This document shows, piece by piece, positions 1-7,706 of a stretch of 35,753 nucleotides of DNA (positions are counted from its first letter, which is position 1; each line of letters begins with the position of its first letter). Made by a program: the position numbers and the translations under genes. Location: the NCBI RefSeq assembly GCF_001665875.1, contig NZ_LZTA01000096.1, positions 1 to 35,753 of the forward strand, read 5' to 3'. Source of the stretch: Mycobacterium sp. 852002-40037_SCH5390672 (lineage in GTDB: Bacteria > Actinomycetota > Actinomycetes > Mycobacteriales > Mycobacteriaceae). The notes under the pieces were generated by a model. The model saw only the letters and a list, made by a program, of their open reading frames with translations, did no database searches and was not told the origin of the DNA.

Positions 1-77
1 TGCCGCGGGCGTCTGAGACGCGGTGCGCCACTTGAGGAAACTGCAAATGTTCACGCCATCTCGGCCTCGGCGCGCTC
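1..77. repeat. Left arm of 77-bp perfect inverted repeat
   Basis: This stretch is the exact reverse complement of 213-289; base i pairs with base 290-i for every i from 1 to 77, and pairing first fails at 78/212. It starts at the first base of the window. It contains the 3' ends of a transporter gene and of the downstream acyltransferase gene in inverted orientation. A perfect arm that reaches the window end and equals a common assembler k-mer length points to an assembly or library fold-back rather than a biological repeat. Confidence 0.9.
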
Positions 78-230
78 CTCTTCCAGCCGGTCCTTGCTGC
101 GCAGCAATCGCAGCAGCGTGACGAAAAGCAGCCCGCCGACCATGTTTCCGACGACGGCATAGCCGAACCATCCCAGCCAGTCGAGGTAGCCGAACGGCGC
201 CTTCCCGGTGATGAGCGCGCCGAGGCCGAG
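51..230 (-). CDS. Formate/nitrite transporter family protein, C-terminal fragment
   Basis: Fifty-nine codons read on the minus strand to a TGA at 51-53. The peptide has a transmembrane stretch containing the Asn-Met-Val-Gly-Gly motif typical of the last helix of FNT channels, preceded by Gly-Tyr-Leu-Asp-Trp. It ends in a charged tail (Ser-Lys-Asp-Arg then Glu-rich). FNT proteins are pentameric channels for formate, nitrite or related anions. There is no start: the frame runs into the inverted repeat, so codons upstream of about 213 are artefactual. In the real genome this gene probably ends tail to tail with the WS/DGAT gene, since bases 1-212 read naturally as that gene's downstream sequence. 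The family call rests on the last helix only. Confidence 0.6.
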   Translation of the reverse strand, partial: LGLGALITGKAPFGYLDWLGWFGYAVVGNMVGGLLFVTLLRLLRSKDRLEEERAEAEMA

Positions 231-289
231 ATGGCGTGAACATTTGCAGTTTCCTCAAGTGGCGCACCGCGTCTCAGACGCCCGCGGCA
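213..289. repeat. Right arm of 77-bp perfect inverted repeat
   Basis: This is the partner of 1-77 across a 135-base loop (78-212). It includes the last codons of the WS/DGAT gene (stop at 274-276). The inner part of the pairing (GAGCGCGCC against GGCGCGCTC) could be a short natural homology inside the transporter gene at which a strand folded back. The sequence right of this arm is ordinary; the sequence left of it is suspect in orientation. Confidence 0.9.
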
Positions 290-1632
290 ACCTCCAATTC
301 CTTCAAGGATGCCTCCAGGTGTCCGAGCATGCGCTGCAGATGCGGGACGCTGCGGCGACAGCCAACCAGACCGAAGTCGAGGTTGCCGGCGTTGTTGGCC
401 ACAGTGATGTTGACCGCCTGGCCGTCGAGCGGGATCGATAACGGATAGTTTCCATCCAATCGTGCTCCACGCCAATACAACTGGTCGGGGGACCCGGTCG
501 ATACGTTGGAAATGACGATGTTGAACGGCGGTGAGCCCGCGGACAGGTAGCCGGGGATCAGCCCGAAGAACAGTCCCCCAATGTTGAAGGCGGACAGGGC
601 CAATTGCTGAACCGGCGGAAGCTGCCAGAACACCTCTTTGGTGTCCCGGATGGATGTGCTGATGATCTCGAGCCGCTTCGCCGGGTCGTCGTGGTCGGTT
701 GCGAGGTTGCACAGGAAGGTCCCGACATTGTTCCCGCCACGGTCGTCGTCGTCCTTGCGCATATTCACCGGGACCATGGCGGTCAGAGGCGCGTCCGGAA
801 GGGCGTTCTGGTCGATGAGATAGGCACGCAGGGCCCCGGCGGACATGGCGAGTACGACGTCGTTGACCGTCGTACCGGTGGCTGATTTGACGGCGTTGAT
901 GCGCTCGAACGAGTAGGACTGCGCCGCAACCCGCCTGGCGCCGCCGATTCGGACATTGAACATGGAGCGAGGCGCCCGAAACGGCAGCGTCAGTTGTTGT
1001 TCGAGCAGCGCGGCGCGCGCGAGCTTGAGCGTGGACGGTGCCAAGGCGAGCGCCGACCCAGCGGTGCGACCGACCCGGTCAAAAAGGGACGGCTGTTGCC
1101 GCCGCCCGCTGCGCTTACGCGGACCCAGGCTCCACGGAACCCGCACCTCATCGTCGTCGGGATCGGGGGTGAAGGCGCGCTGTACCAGGCGTAGCGCCGA
1201 GACGCCGTCCATGAGGGAATGGTGATACTTCGTGTAGACCGCATACCTCCCGTCCTGCAGGCCTTCCACAAGGTGCGCCTCCCACAGCGGACGGTGGCGA
1301 TCGAGCAGGCTGCCGTGCAGCCGGGACGCCAGCTCGAGCAGGTCGCGGACTCGTCCGGGTTCGGGAAGGGCGGACCGCCGAAGGTGGTAATCGAGCTCGA
1401 CGTCCTTGTCCAAGGACCACGCGACATTGGTGAGTCCGCCGAAGAACGCGGGATGCTTACGGAAGGACGGCTGCACGTCCGTGCACTCGAGCATCGCCTG
1501 ATACGCCTCGCGCACGAAATGGGGACCGGCGTCCTCGGGGGGTTCGAAGAGCTGCAGCGAGCCCACGTGCATCGGGTGTTCGCGTGACTCGCCGATGAGG
1601 AACAACGCGTCCGTCGGTGATATCGGTTCCAT
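274..1632 (-). CDS. WS/DGAT family wax ester synthase / diacylglycerol O-acyltransferase
   Basis: This 452-residue bifunctional acyltransferase would join acyl-CoA to diacylglycerol or a fatty alcohol, making the triacylglycerol or wax stores that mycobacteria build up in dormancy. The active-site motif His-His-Ser-Leu-Met-Asp-Gly is seen at residues 137-143, within the usual HHxxxDG consensus, and the length matches the family (about 450-470). The N-terminus Met-Glu-Pro-Ile-Ser-Pro-Thr-Asp-Ala-Leu-Phe-Leu is the normal family start, so ATG at 1632 is chosen over in-frame GTG 1671 and ATG 1644. GGGA lies a few bases upstream of it. The C-terminus is complete but its last codons fall in the inverted repeat arm. 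Mycobacteria carry many paralogues, so the preferred acceptor cannot be told. Confidence 0.9.
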   Translation of the reverse strand: MEPISPTDALFLIGESREHPMHVGSLQLFEPPEDAGPHFVREAYQAMLECTDVQPSFRKHPAFFGGLTNVAWSLDKDVELDYHLRRSALPEPGRVRDLLELASRLHGSLLDRHRPLWEAHLVEGLQDGRYAVYTKYHHSLMDGVSALRLVQRAFTPDPDDDEVRVPWSLGPRKRSGRRQQPSLFDRVGRTAGSALALAPSTLKLARAALLEQQLTLPFRAPRSMFNVRIGGARRVAAQSYSFERINAVKSATGTTVNDVVLAMSAGALRAYLIDQNALPDAPLTAMVPVNMRKDDDDRGGNNVGTFLCNLATDHDDPAKRLEIISTSIRDTKEVFWQLPPVQQLALSAFNIGGLFFGLIPGYLSAGSPPFNIVISNVSTGSPDQLYWRGARLDGNYPLSIPLDGQAVNITVANNAGNLDFGLVGCRRSVPHLQRMLGHLEASLKELEVAAGV

Positions 1633-1985
1633 AGTCGTTCCCATTCGTCCGCTGCGCCGTCCATCTAGCACATGCCCCTTTCGTATTAGCCGCAGTGAGC
1701 GATTGCTAATCGCAAATGACCGTCCGAAATCGGGCGGTCGGCAGAGCGCTTGCGTGCGGGATCGTTTGGGTACTGACGCTCAAGGGGGTGAGGATGTCGG
1801 CGGATTCGGGTTGTCCCAAGCGGATGAAGGCGTGACGCCGTCCGGCCGGATGGGCGCACCGGGCCGCCGGCTTTCGTCGCCGTACCGGAGGCACACCCTC
1901 AAACCCGTTGGACGGCAGTCACTTTCAGGCACCTGATGGATCGCTCGGGTTGTTGGCCAGGGCTTCACCCCACGCCGAGCAGCGG
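1633..1985. other. Non-coding gap with two small hairpins
   Basis: No convincing gene is seen in these 353 bases between the WS/DGAT start and the phoU stop. GCGATT-gct-AATCGC at 1699-1713 is a perfect palindrome, and 1718-1739 is a 9-base stem with one mismatch around AAAT. Both lie just upstream of the WS/DGAT gene, read leftward, and could be an operator and a hairpin. TAATAC on the minus strand near 1683-1688 is a possible -10 element for it. The part from 1740 to 1985 shows nothing recognisable. Confidence 0.4.
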
Positions 1986-2621
1986 CTAGCGCCCGGTGGC
2001 CTGGAAGATGACCCGCCGCGCGATCTGGACCGCATGGTCGGCGAAGCGTTCGTAAAAGCGGCCCAACAGGGTGGCGTCCACCGCAGCGGCGACACCCTGC
2101 GTCCAAGCGGGATCCATCAACAGCGCCAGCAGCTGGCGGTGCAACTCGTCCATCGCGCCGTCGTCCTGGCGAATCTGCGCGGCCCCCCGCGGATCTTGAG
2201 ACACCAGCACTTGTCGCGCTCCGAGGGCCAGCGCCTCGGCCGCTTCACCCATGGCGGCGACGCAAGGCCGCACCTCGGCGGCAACGGCCGGATAGGGGTG
2301 ACGGCGGCGGGCGATCTCGGCTATGTGCACCGCCAGCTCGACCATCCGTCGCGCATCCGCGGCGATCCGGAGGGCGCTGACGATCGCGCGCAAGTCCGTG
2401 GCCACCGGGGCCTGCAATGCCAGCAACGCGAAGGAGGTTTCCTCGACGTGAGCGTCGAGAGCGACGATGCGCCGTTGGCGGGCGATGACGCATTCGGCCA
2501 TCTGCAGGTCGGCTTCCAGCAGCGCGTCACTGGCGTCCTTGATCGCGTCAGCGGCCATCGCGCACATGTCTGCGAGCTGTGTGGTCAGCATGCACAGCTG
2601 CTGGTGGAAACCGGTTCTCAT
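1986..2621 (-). CDS. phoU: PhoU/PhoY-like phosphate signalling regulator
   Basis: This 211-residue all-helical protein has two PhoU repeats. The second carries the conserved Tyr-Glu-Arg-Phe-Ala-Asp-His-Ala metal-binding signature near the C-terminus; the first carries the degenerate counterpart Asp-Ala-Arg-Arg-Met-Val-Glu-Leu-Ala. Start (Met-Arg-Thr then His-Gln) and length resemble mycobacterial PhoY1/PhoY2, which damp SenX3-RegX3 signalling through the Pst phosphate importer and affect persister formation. No pst or phosphate sensor gene is nearby, so it acts at a distance or is an extra paralogue. AGAGG lies directly against the ATG, too close for an ideal Shine-Dalgarno. A gap of 65 bases separates it from the transporter gene upstream on the same strand. 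Confidence 0.9.
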   Translation of the reverse strand: MRTGFHQQLCMLTTQLADMCAMAADAIKDASDALLEADLQMAECVIARQRRIVALDAHVEETSFALLALQAPVATDLRAIVSALRIAADARRMVELAVHIAEIARRRHPYPAVAAEVRPCVAAMGEAAEALALGARQVLVSQDPRGAAQIRQDDGAMDELHRQLLALLMDPAWTQGVAAAVDATLLGRFYERFADHAVQIARRVIFQATGR

Positions 2622-2686
2622 CCTCTACGGAATAGCCCGCCACCGACAAATAAACCGCCGGTGCGACAACGGCAGAAAACTGCCAG

Positions 2687-4081
2687 CTAGCTCGCGTCCT
2701 CCGCGAGCGCGCGAGCCTCCCGCTCGGTTTCGACGGCAGGCCCGGATCCGAGCAGCGGCTTGCCGGCGACTTCCGGGGTGAACAGCAACGTGACGGCTCC
2801 CACCACGCCGCCGAAGATGAGCATGTAAGCCGGCACCATCACGTTGCCGGTACCGGACACCAGCGCCTGGGCGATCAGCGGGGTGACACCGCCGACGAGG
2901 GAGATCGAGATGTTGTACGAGATCGCCAGCGCCCCGTAGCGGACGTTGGTGGGAAACAGTGCGGGCAGCATGGCCGGGCCGGTGCTGTCGAAGCACAGTT
3001 CCATCAGGCCGATCAGTAGCACGCCCATGAAGATCACCGGGTACACGCCACCAAAGCGGATGAGCAGGAACGCCGGGATGGAGGCCACGATCAGCAGCCC
3101 GCAGCCTGTCCACATGATGGGTTTGACGCCGATGCGGTCGGACAAGCTGGCGACGAGCACCACGGTGAGCATCAGGATCGCCAGCGTTGACACGATCATG
3201 ACCAGTCCGGCGGTGTGCCCGACGCGCACGAAGAGTCTGAGGTATGTCGGCAGATACCCGGTGAGCATGAAGTCGGCCACCTGGGAGGTCAGCACCAGCG
3301 CCGCGCAGATCAGCATCGGGCGCCACTGGGCCGCGACCGTGCGCCGAATTTGCTGTCGGCCTTGGTTGCCCGACGCGGGCGCACTGTCGTTCGCGCTCTG
3401 GTAGGCGGAGGACTCCTTGAGCCGAAGCCGCAAGTACAGGGCGACCAGGCCGAAGGGCAAGCCGAGCAACAGCGGAATCCGCCAGCCATACGTCAGCATG
3501 TCGTCGTCCGGCAGCCAGGTCTGCAGCCCCGTCACCAGCAACCCGGCCAGGACGAATCCGACCAGGTTACCCATGGGCAAAAACCCGACCATCATGCCGC
3601 GTTTGTGGTCGGGGGCCTGCTCCACCAAGTAGGTCATCGCGCCGACGTACTCACCACCGGTCGACAGGCCCTGAAATATTCGTGCGATGACAAGCAAGAT
3701 CGGCGCCCAGATGCCGATGGTGCTGTAGGTGGGCAGCAGGCCGGTCATGGTCGTACTCACCGTCATCATGAGGATGGTGACCACCAGCACGCGGTGCCGC
3801 CCAATGCGGTCCCCCAACGGACCGAAAATGAAGCCGCCGAGGGGGCGCACCACGAACGCCGCGGCCAGCGTCCCGAACGTTGCGATGAGGTGGACTCCGC
3901 TGACACTTTTGCCGGGATAGAACACCTGCGCGATCGTGGTGGCGATATAGCCGTAGACCCCGAAGTCGTACCACTCCATGAAGTTGCCGATCGCGGTGCC
4001 CATGATGGTTTGCCGCATCGCAGGATCGGCGACCCTGATGTCTTTACGTGCCCATTTTTTGCGGCGCCGTCCATTACCCAT
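2687..4081 (-). CDS. MFS transporter, metabolite:H+ symporter (MHS) family
   Basis: A 464-residue, 12-helix permease of the ProP/KgtP/ShiA type. It opens with a charged segment and then Gly-Asn-Phe-Met-Glu-Trp-Tyr-Asp-Phe-Gly, the hallmark of the MHS family first helix. The loop between helices 2 and 3 has Gly-Asp-Arg-Ile-Gly-Arg, the MFS motif A. Typical substrates are dicarboxylates, osmolytes or shikimate taken up with protons; the substrate cannot be read here. ATG 4081 gives a normal-length N-terminus, whereas starting at 4210 would add about 43 arginine/proline-rich residues. It lies upstream of phoU on the same strand, 65 bases away, so cotranscription is possible. A Kgt-like or ProP-like role is an inference from family only. 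Confidence 0.85.
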   Translation of the reverse strand: MGNGRRRKKWARKDIRVADPAMRQTIMGTAIGNFMEWYDFGVYGYIATTIAQVFYPGKSVSGVHLIATFGTLAAAFVVRPLGGFIFGPLGDRIGRHRVLVVTILMMTVSTTMTGLLPTYSTIGIWAPILLVIARIFQGLSTGGEYVGAMTYLVEQAPDHKRGMMVGFLPMGNLVGFVLAGLLVTGLQTWLPDDDMLTYGWRIPLLLGLPFGLVALYLRLRLKESSAYQSANDSAPASGNQGRQQIRRTVAAQWRPMLICAALVLTSQVADFMLTGYLPTYLRLFVRVGHTAGLVMIVSTLAILMLTVVLVASLSDRIGVKPIMWTGCGLLIVASIPAFLLIRFGGVYPVIFMGVLLIGLMELCFDSTGPAMLPALFPTNVRYGALAISYNISISLVGGVTPLIAQALVSGTGNVMVPAYMLIFGGVVGAVTLLFTPEVAGKPLLGSGPAVETEREARALAEDAS

Positions 4082-4318
4082 CGAATGATGGCTTACCCGA
4101 AACGTTCCGGTGACGAACCAGCGGGGTCGGGTAACCGCACCTGTTCTCGGGTCACCCGCGGGCCGCCGCGATGGTCCGGCAAGGTCATGCGTGGATGCGA
4201 TCGGGCGCAAAAAATGCCAGCTAGACGGCCGTAGCCAACGCCGGCAACGACGAAGGTACGGCGGCGCCGGAGCAGGGATTGGTTATTCGCGTCACGTTCG
4301 GTCAGTCGCGGCGGTGGC

Positions 4319-4894
4319 TCATCGGCCTTTCAGGCTCCCGATGCGCAGTGAGAAGTCGGTGGATTTGGGCTGCGGTTGGTCCTCGAGCTGCTCGACGTAG
4401 CGGCGGGGGTCGCGATCCGTGATCGGCAGCCCCTCGGTGGTGGGGTGCTCGGCCATGAACTCGCTGTATTGGCGCCCGAGCGCTTCGCGAAGCCCGATAG
4501 GGGCGTTGCGACGAAAGTCCGACAGCCCTTCTCGTTCCTCCTCGCCCATGTGATCGTCGTTGGCCTCCCGGGTGCGCCCCACCGCTGCCCACCACTGCTC
4601 ACTGCCGACTGTCGTGGCGTTGGCCTCGCGCACACCGTCGCGAATGTCGTTGTGATCACCGATCGCGTCGAGGGTCTCGCCTTCGGCGTCGTCACCCCCG
4701 CGTTTCAGCAACTGCGGGTAGAAGATCTGTTCTTCGATGTAGGCGTGCACGTCCAGCTTGTCGGCGAGCGGACCCCATACCCGCTTCAGCGCGGCTTGGT
4801 CGTCGGGACGCTGCGCCTGCAGGTCATCCAGGCGCGCGAACTGTTCGCGGAACCACTCATGGTCGGCCAGGATCAACATGGTGATGTCAGCCAT
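4319..4894 (-). CDS. Hemerythrin HHE cation-binding domain protein
   Basis: A 191-residue soluble protein with a four-helix hemerythrin fold binding a non-haem di-iron site. Candidate ligands are His12, His50 with Glu54/55, His81 and His115 with Glu119, in the order expected for the HHE family. Mycobacterial relatives affect responses to hydrogen peroxide and nitric oxide. The C-terminal 60 residues are a charged extension ending in Gly-Arg. ATG 4894 is preferred because an AGGA lies about ten bases upstream and Met-Ala-Asp-Ile-Thr-Met begins right before the first helix. Extending to 5035 would add 47 arginine/proline-rich residues. It is transcribed alone, divergently from the cyclopropane synthase. 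Confidence 0.88.
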   Translation of the reverse strand: MADITMLILADHEWFREQFARLDDLQAQRPDDQAALKRVWGPLADKLDVHAYIEEQIFYPQLLKRGGDDAEGETLDAIGDHNDIRDGVREANATTVGSEQWWAAVGRTREANDDHMGEEEREGLSDFRRNAPIGLREALGRQYSEFMAEHPTTEGLPITDRDPRRYVEQLEDQPQPKSTDFSLRIGSLKGR

Positions 4895-5166
4895 CGGAGA
4901 GTCCTGCCTCTCTGCACGCGGGGTCTGCCGGGGCTTACCCGGTTTACCAGCTGAGGTAACAACTCGACGCGGGATGCGTCGACCGCGTTCATCGCCTGGA
5001 TTATGCCCTTGGTCGAGTTGGTGTGCGCTGCACATAATCTACCGATTTAACGCTCGCGTCAGTCGTCTGCTGACTCTGCGGTGTCGGCGATCCCGTCGCC
5101 CGCGCGTTCGTTGGCGCTGTGGCCCTGAACAGCAACTCACCGCAAGGCCACGGTTCTGCGGGCGGA

Positions 5167-5172
5167 TACACT
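5167..5172 (+). promoter_or_regulatory. Candidate -10 element (TACACT) for the cyclopropane synthase
   Basis: TACACT fits the mycobacterial TAnnnT -10 consensus. It would place the transcript start near 5179, about 65 bases before the TTG start, leaving room for the AGAGG ribosome site at 5231-5236. The same hexamer occurs in front of PE36. No clear -35 is seen. Confidence 0.4.
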
Positions 5173-5244
5173 GGGGCCGTCAGTCAGGCGGTCAGCTTCG
5201 ATCGCACCCGTTAAACCAATAAAGAATCAGTCAGAGGTTGTGCC

Positions 5245-6129
5245 TTGTCCGAAAAACCCGGCGATGCCGTCAGCTTGGAACCGCACTTCGAGGACGTACA
5301 AGCGCACTACGACCTGTCCGACGAATTCTTCGCGCTCTTCCTGGACCCGACCCGTACCTATAGCTGCGCCTATTTCGAGCGCGAGGACATGTCGCTGGAA
5401 GAGGCACAATACGCCAAGGTCGACCTGTCCCTCGGCAAGCTCGGCCTGCAAGCCGGCATGACGCTGCTCGACATCGGCTGCGGGTGGGGCACCACGCTCG
5501 TCCGCGCCCTCGAGCGCTACGACGTCAACGTCGTCGGCCTCACGCTCAGCCGCAACCAGCAGGCGCACGTGCAGCGCCGTCTTGACAACCATCCTTCGAC
5601 GCGGTCCAAGCGGGTGCTGCTGCAGGGCTGGGAGCAGTTCGACGAGAAGGTCGACCGCATCGTGTCGATCGGCGCATTCGAACACTTCGGGCGCGACCGC
5701 TACGACGAGTTCTTCAAAACGGCCTACGAGGCTCTGCCGGCTGACGGCGTCATGATGCTGCACACCATCATCAAGCCCAGCGACGAGGAGTTCGCCGAGC
5801 GCGGGCTGCCCATCACCATGACCAAGCTGCGCTTCATGAAGTTCATCATGGATGAGATCTTCCCGGGCGGTGACCTACCACAAGCCAAGGGCGTGGTGGA
5901 GCACGCCGAGCGCGCGGGCTTCGGCGTGAAGCTGATCCAGCCGCTGCGCCTGCACTACGCCCGCACGCTTGACACCTGGTCGGCCGCGCTCAAGGCGCGC
6001 CGGGACGAGGCCATCGCCATTCAGTCCGAAGAGGTCTACGACCGGTACATGAAGTACCTGACCGGATGCGCGGACCTGTTCCGCGAGGGCTACACCGACG
6101 TCGCGCAGTTCACCCTGACCAAGGGCTGA
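5245..6129 (+). CDS. Mycolic acid cyclopropane synthase / methyltransferase (CmaA/PcaA family)
   Basis: This 294-residue SAM-dependent enzyme modifies double bonds of meromycolate chains carried on acyl carrier protein. The SAM loop Leu-Leu-Asp-Ile-Gly-Cys-Gly-Trp-Gly lies at residues 74-82. The family signatures Thr-Tyr-Ser-Cys-Ala-Tyr-Phe-Glu (38-45), Gly-Ala-Phe-Glu-His-Phe-Gly, and Phe-Pro-Gly-Gly are all present. The C-terminus, with Asp-Arg-Tyr-Met-Lys-Tyr-Leu-Thr-Gly-Cys and Gln-Phe-Thr-Leu-Thr-Lys, resembles PcaA, CmaA2 and UmaA more than MmaA4. Whether it makes cis-cyclopropane or another modification cannot be decided. The start is TTG with AGAGG eight bases upstream; no in-frame ATG lies near the conserved N-terminus. 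It stands alone rather than in an mmaA cluster. Confidence 0.9.
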   Translation: MSEKPGDAVSLEPHFEDVQAHYDLSDEFFALFLDPTRTYSCAYFEREDMSLEEAQYAKVDLSLGKLGLQAGMTLLDIGCGWGTTLVRALERYDVNVVGLTLSRNQQAHVQRRLDNHPSTRSKRVLLQGWEQFDEKVDRIVSIGAFEHFGRDRYDEFFKTAYEALPADGVMMLHTIIKPSDEEFAERGLPITMTKLRFMKFIMDEIFPGGDLPQAKGVVEHAERAGFGVKLIQPLRLHYARTLDTWSAALKARRDEAIAIQSEEVYDRYMKYLTGCADLFREGYTDVAQFTLTKG

Positions 6130-6143
6130 CGGCGAGTCGCTGG

Positions 6144-6374
6144 TTAGACCGGAAGTGTTGCCGGCGAAGGGGTTTCGGTCTTCGCCCCGGTGCTCGCGGG
6201 CTTGAGGTGAAGGTCGTCGCTGACTTCGTCCAGCGCCAGTCCAACCGGTTCGCGCACCAAGACCGTCGTGGCGATTCCTGCCGCGTAGCAGCAGAATCCC
6301 AACAGCGTCACCGCCCGTAGCCCTGCCCCGCTGAGCAGGAGCGGCACGAAAAGAGCACCCAAGAAGGCCCCCAA
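6144..6374 (-). pseudogene. C-terminal remnant of an MFS-type membrane transporter
   Basis: About 76 codons on the minus strand encode two hydrophobic helices, the second beginning Val-Thr-Leu-Leu-Gly-Phe-Cys-Cys-Tyr-Ala-Ala. These are followed by a hydrophilic tail and a stop at 6144. It reads like the last two helices of a major facilitator permease. The frame is stopped at 6390-6392, no proper start exists, and the N-terminal ten helices are absent. It meets the alcohol dehydrogenase remnant around 6375, so both were truncated at about the same point. The family call rests on general character and is tentative. Confidence 0.5.
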
Positions 6375-6375
6375 A

Positions 6376-6579
6376 GTCGTGGTGCGCCGTCAACTGTCCA
6401 TCTTCGGCGTACACAATTACGAACCCCGGCACCTGGCCGCAGCGCTGAGCTTTTTGCAGCGAACGCGTGAGCGCTTCCCGTGGCCCGACTTGATCGCCGG
6501 CCCGGGGTCGCTCGAGGACCTTGGCGCGCTGCTGACCGCACCCGCGGGACCTGCGCCGCGGTACTCGATAACCCCATAA
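6376..6579 (+). pseudogene. C-terminal remnant of a zinc-type alcohol dehydrogenase
   Basis: About 67 codons read Ile-Phe-Gly-Val-His-Asn-Tyr then Pro-Arg-His-Leu, followed by Phe-Leu-Gln-Arg-Thr and Phe-Pro-Trp. This is the pattern of the last 60 residues of medium-chain dehydrogenases acting on alcohols or phosphonates. The catalytic and cofactor domains are missing. The fragment abuts an oppositely oriented transporter remnant near 6375, which suggests a deletion with inversion between two former genes. A translated short protein is unlikely to be active. Confidence 0.5.
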
Positions 6580-6612
6580 CCATGGGTATCTCGCAGGGAC
6601 ATCTGGGTTTAC

Positions 6613-6631
6613 TACCCCAATTCCGGGGGTA
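6613..6631. promoter_or_regulatory. Palindrome TACCCC-N7-GGGGTA upstream of the secreted protein gene
   Basis: The sequence TACCCC, seven bases, GGGGTA is a perfect six-base inverted repeat about 65 bases before the next GTG. A second near-palindrome (ATAACCATGGGTAT, 6576-6589) lies just upstream. TACCC/GGGTA half-sites recall copper-responsive RicR/CsoR operators, but the spacing is not verified, so metal control is only a guess. Confidence 0.3.
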
Positions 6632-6695
6632 ATTTCACGGCAACAACCTGGTGGGCGCCGAAGTCCTTGGTGCAACGCCGCTGGAAGGACTGACC

Positions 6696-7211
6696 GTGAG
6701 CGCCAAACATCGCATGCCCGAGTCACCGGAGCAAAGCCCGCCGCCGACCGATCGTGGTCGGCGCCATGGGTTGTCCAGCGCTGCGGCGGTATGTGACATC
6801 GTCTCCGCTTCGCTGTTGTGCGCTGCCTGCCTGACGGCGCTCGTACTCAACGGAGCCCACCCCGAGAAGCGCGCTGTTGCCGCCAATCTCGAACCGCCGG
6901 CCATCTCGCAGCCGGTGAGTCAGGAAGGAACCGTGGTGGCCGTGTCGGCGGACTCGGTGACCATGCGCGGTGTCGACGGGCGTATCCAGACCTATCACTT
7001 CACGCCGAACACCACCGTCGTCACCCATGGGGCCCGCCAACCCGCCACCGGCGCAGCGCATTTCACGATCAACGACAAAGTCGTTGTGGTTGGGACGATT
7101 GAGGGTAACAGGGCACTGGCGACCGCGGTGGCCGACCGCGGTGCAGGGCATGGCGACGCTCCGCCGATGGATTACCTTGGCGGCCAGGGATTTCCATCCG
7201 GTGCCGCCTGA
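6696..7211 (+). CDS. Small membrane-anchored or secreted protein, DUF5666-like
   Basis: A 171-residue protein of unknown function. The first 30 residues are hydrophilic. One hydrophobic segment (Val-Cys-Asp-Ile-Val-Ser-Ala-Ser-Leu-Leu onward, about 22 residues) would serve as signal anchor. The outer part has Gly-Thr-Val-Val-Ala-Val-Ser-Ala-Asp-Ser-Val-Thr-Met, a Tyr-His-Phe-Thr-Pro-Asn-Thr-Thr-Val motif and Asp-Lys-Val-Val-Val-Val-Gly-Thr. This is the beta-rich pattern seen in DUF5666-type domains. GTG 6696 is chosen because GGAAGGA precedes it at good spacing. It is preceded by gene remnants and possible operators. Confidence 0.65.
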   Translation: MSAKHRMPESPEQSPPPTDRGRRHGLSSAAAVCDIVSASLLCAACLTALVLNGAHPEKRAVAANLEPPAISQPVSQEGTVVAVSADSVTMRGVDGRIQTYHFTPNTTVVTHGARQPATGAAHFTINDKVVVVGTIEGNRALATAVADRGAGHGDAPPMDYLGGQGFPSGAA

Positions 7212-7289
7212 GGTTTGCGCCGAACGTCGCGAATCGATGCGAAGCCTGTGGCAGCGGGCGTTGCTCGCTGCGGGGATGTGGTCCCGGCC

Positions 7290-7295
7290 TAGTCT
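7290..7295 (+). promoter_or_regulatory. Candidate -10 element (TAGTCT) for the VOC gene
   Basis: TAGTCT fits TAnnnT and would start a transcript near 7302, leaving a leader of about 20 bases. That leader contains AGGAGG, a full Shine-Dalgarno, just before ATG 7323. Confidence 0.45.
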
Positions 7296-7322
7296 GGTAG
7301 CGATCCGGACACAGGAGGCGCC

Positions 7323-7676
7323 ATGAGCGAGCACGAAGCAAAGATGATCATCTTGTCCACCGATGACCTGGATGAGTCGATCCGGTTCTACAGCGAGACC
7401 TTGGGCATGCCACTGAAGTTTCGCGACGGTGCGCATTTCGCGGCCCTCGACGCGGGCCCGGTGACGCTGGCGCTGGCAACGGCGGTCGACCATCCCATCC
7501 CCGGGCAGATCGTGGTCGGCATCAAGACCGCGGACGTCGATGCCGCGGCAACGGCCGTCGAGTCCAGTGGTGGCGGCCTCGTGAAGGGACCCTACGACGA
7601 CGCCCACGAACGACGCGCCGTGGTCTACGACAACAAGGGCAACGGCTTGGTCTTCTACCAGCCATTGGCCAAGTAG
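7323..7676 (+). CDS. VOC (glyoxalase/bleomycin resistance) family protein
   Basis: A 117-residue single-domain protein with the paired beta-alpha-beta-beta-beta units of the vicinal oxygen chelate fold. Seen features are Ile-Ile-Leu-Ser-Thr-Asp-Asp-Leu-Asp-Glu-Ser-Ile-Arg-Phe-Tyr near the start and Asp-Asn-Lys-Gly-Asn-Gly-Leu-Val-Phe-Tyr-Gln-Pro at the end. Such proteins work as dimers binding a divalent metal or a small ligand, as isomerases, lyases or drug-binding proteins. The substrate is not predictable. A strong AGGAGG ribosome site is present. It converges with the YdeI-like gene 30 bases away and looks monocistronic. Confidence 0.85.
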   Translation: MSEHEAKMIILSTDDLDESIRFYSETLGMPLKFRDGAHFAALDAGPVTLALATAVDHPIPGQIVVGIKTADVDAAATAVESSGGGLVKGPYDDAHERRAVVYDNKGNGLVFYQPLAK

Positions 7677-7706
7677 CAACGCCTTTCCGAGAGTGCCGGT
7701 GCGCGA

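Noticed and set aside
3215..4234. 339-codon plus-strand open frame across the MHS transporter gene
   Set aside because: It is antisense to a well-recognised transporter, with low-complexity Gly/His/Gln/Arg content and no motif.
6723..7679. 318-codon minus-strand open frame over the small secreted protein and VOC genes
   Set aside because: It spans two convincing plus-strand genes with ribosome sites and matches no known family.
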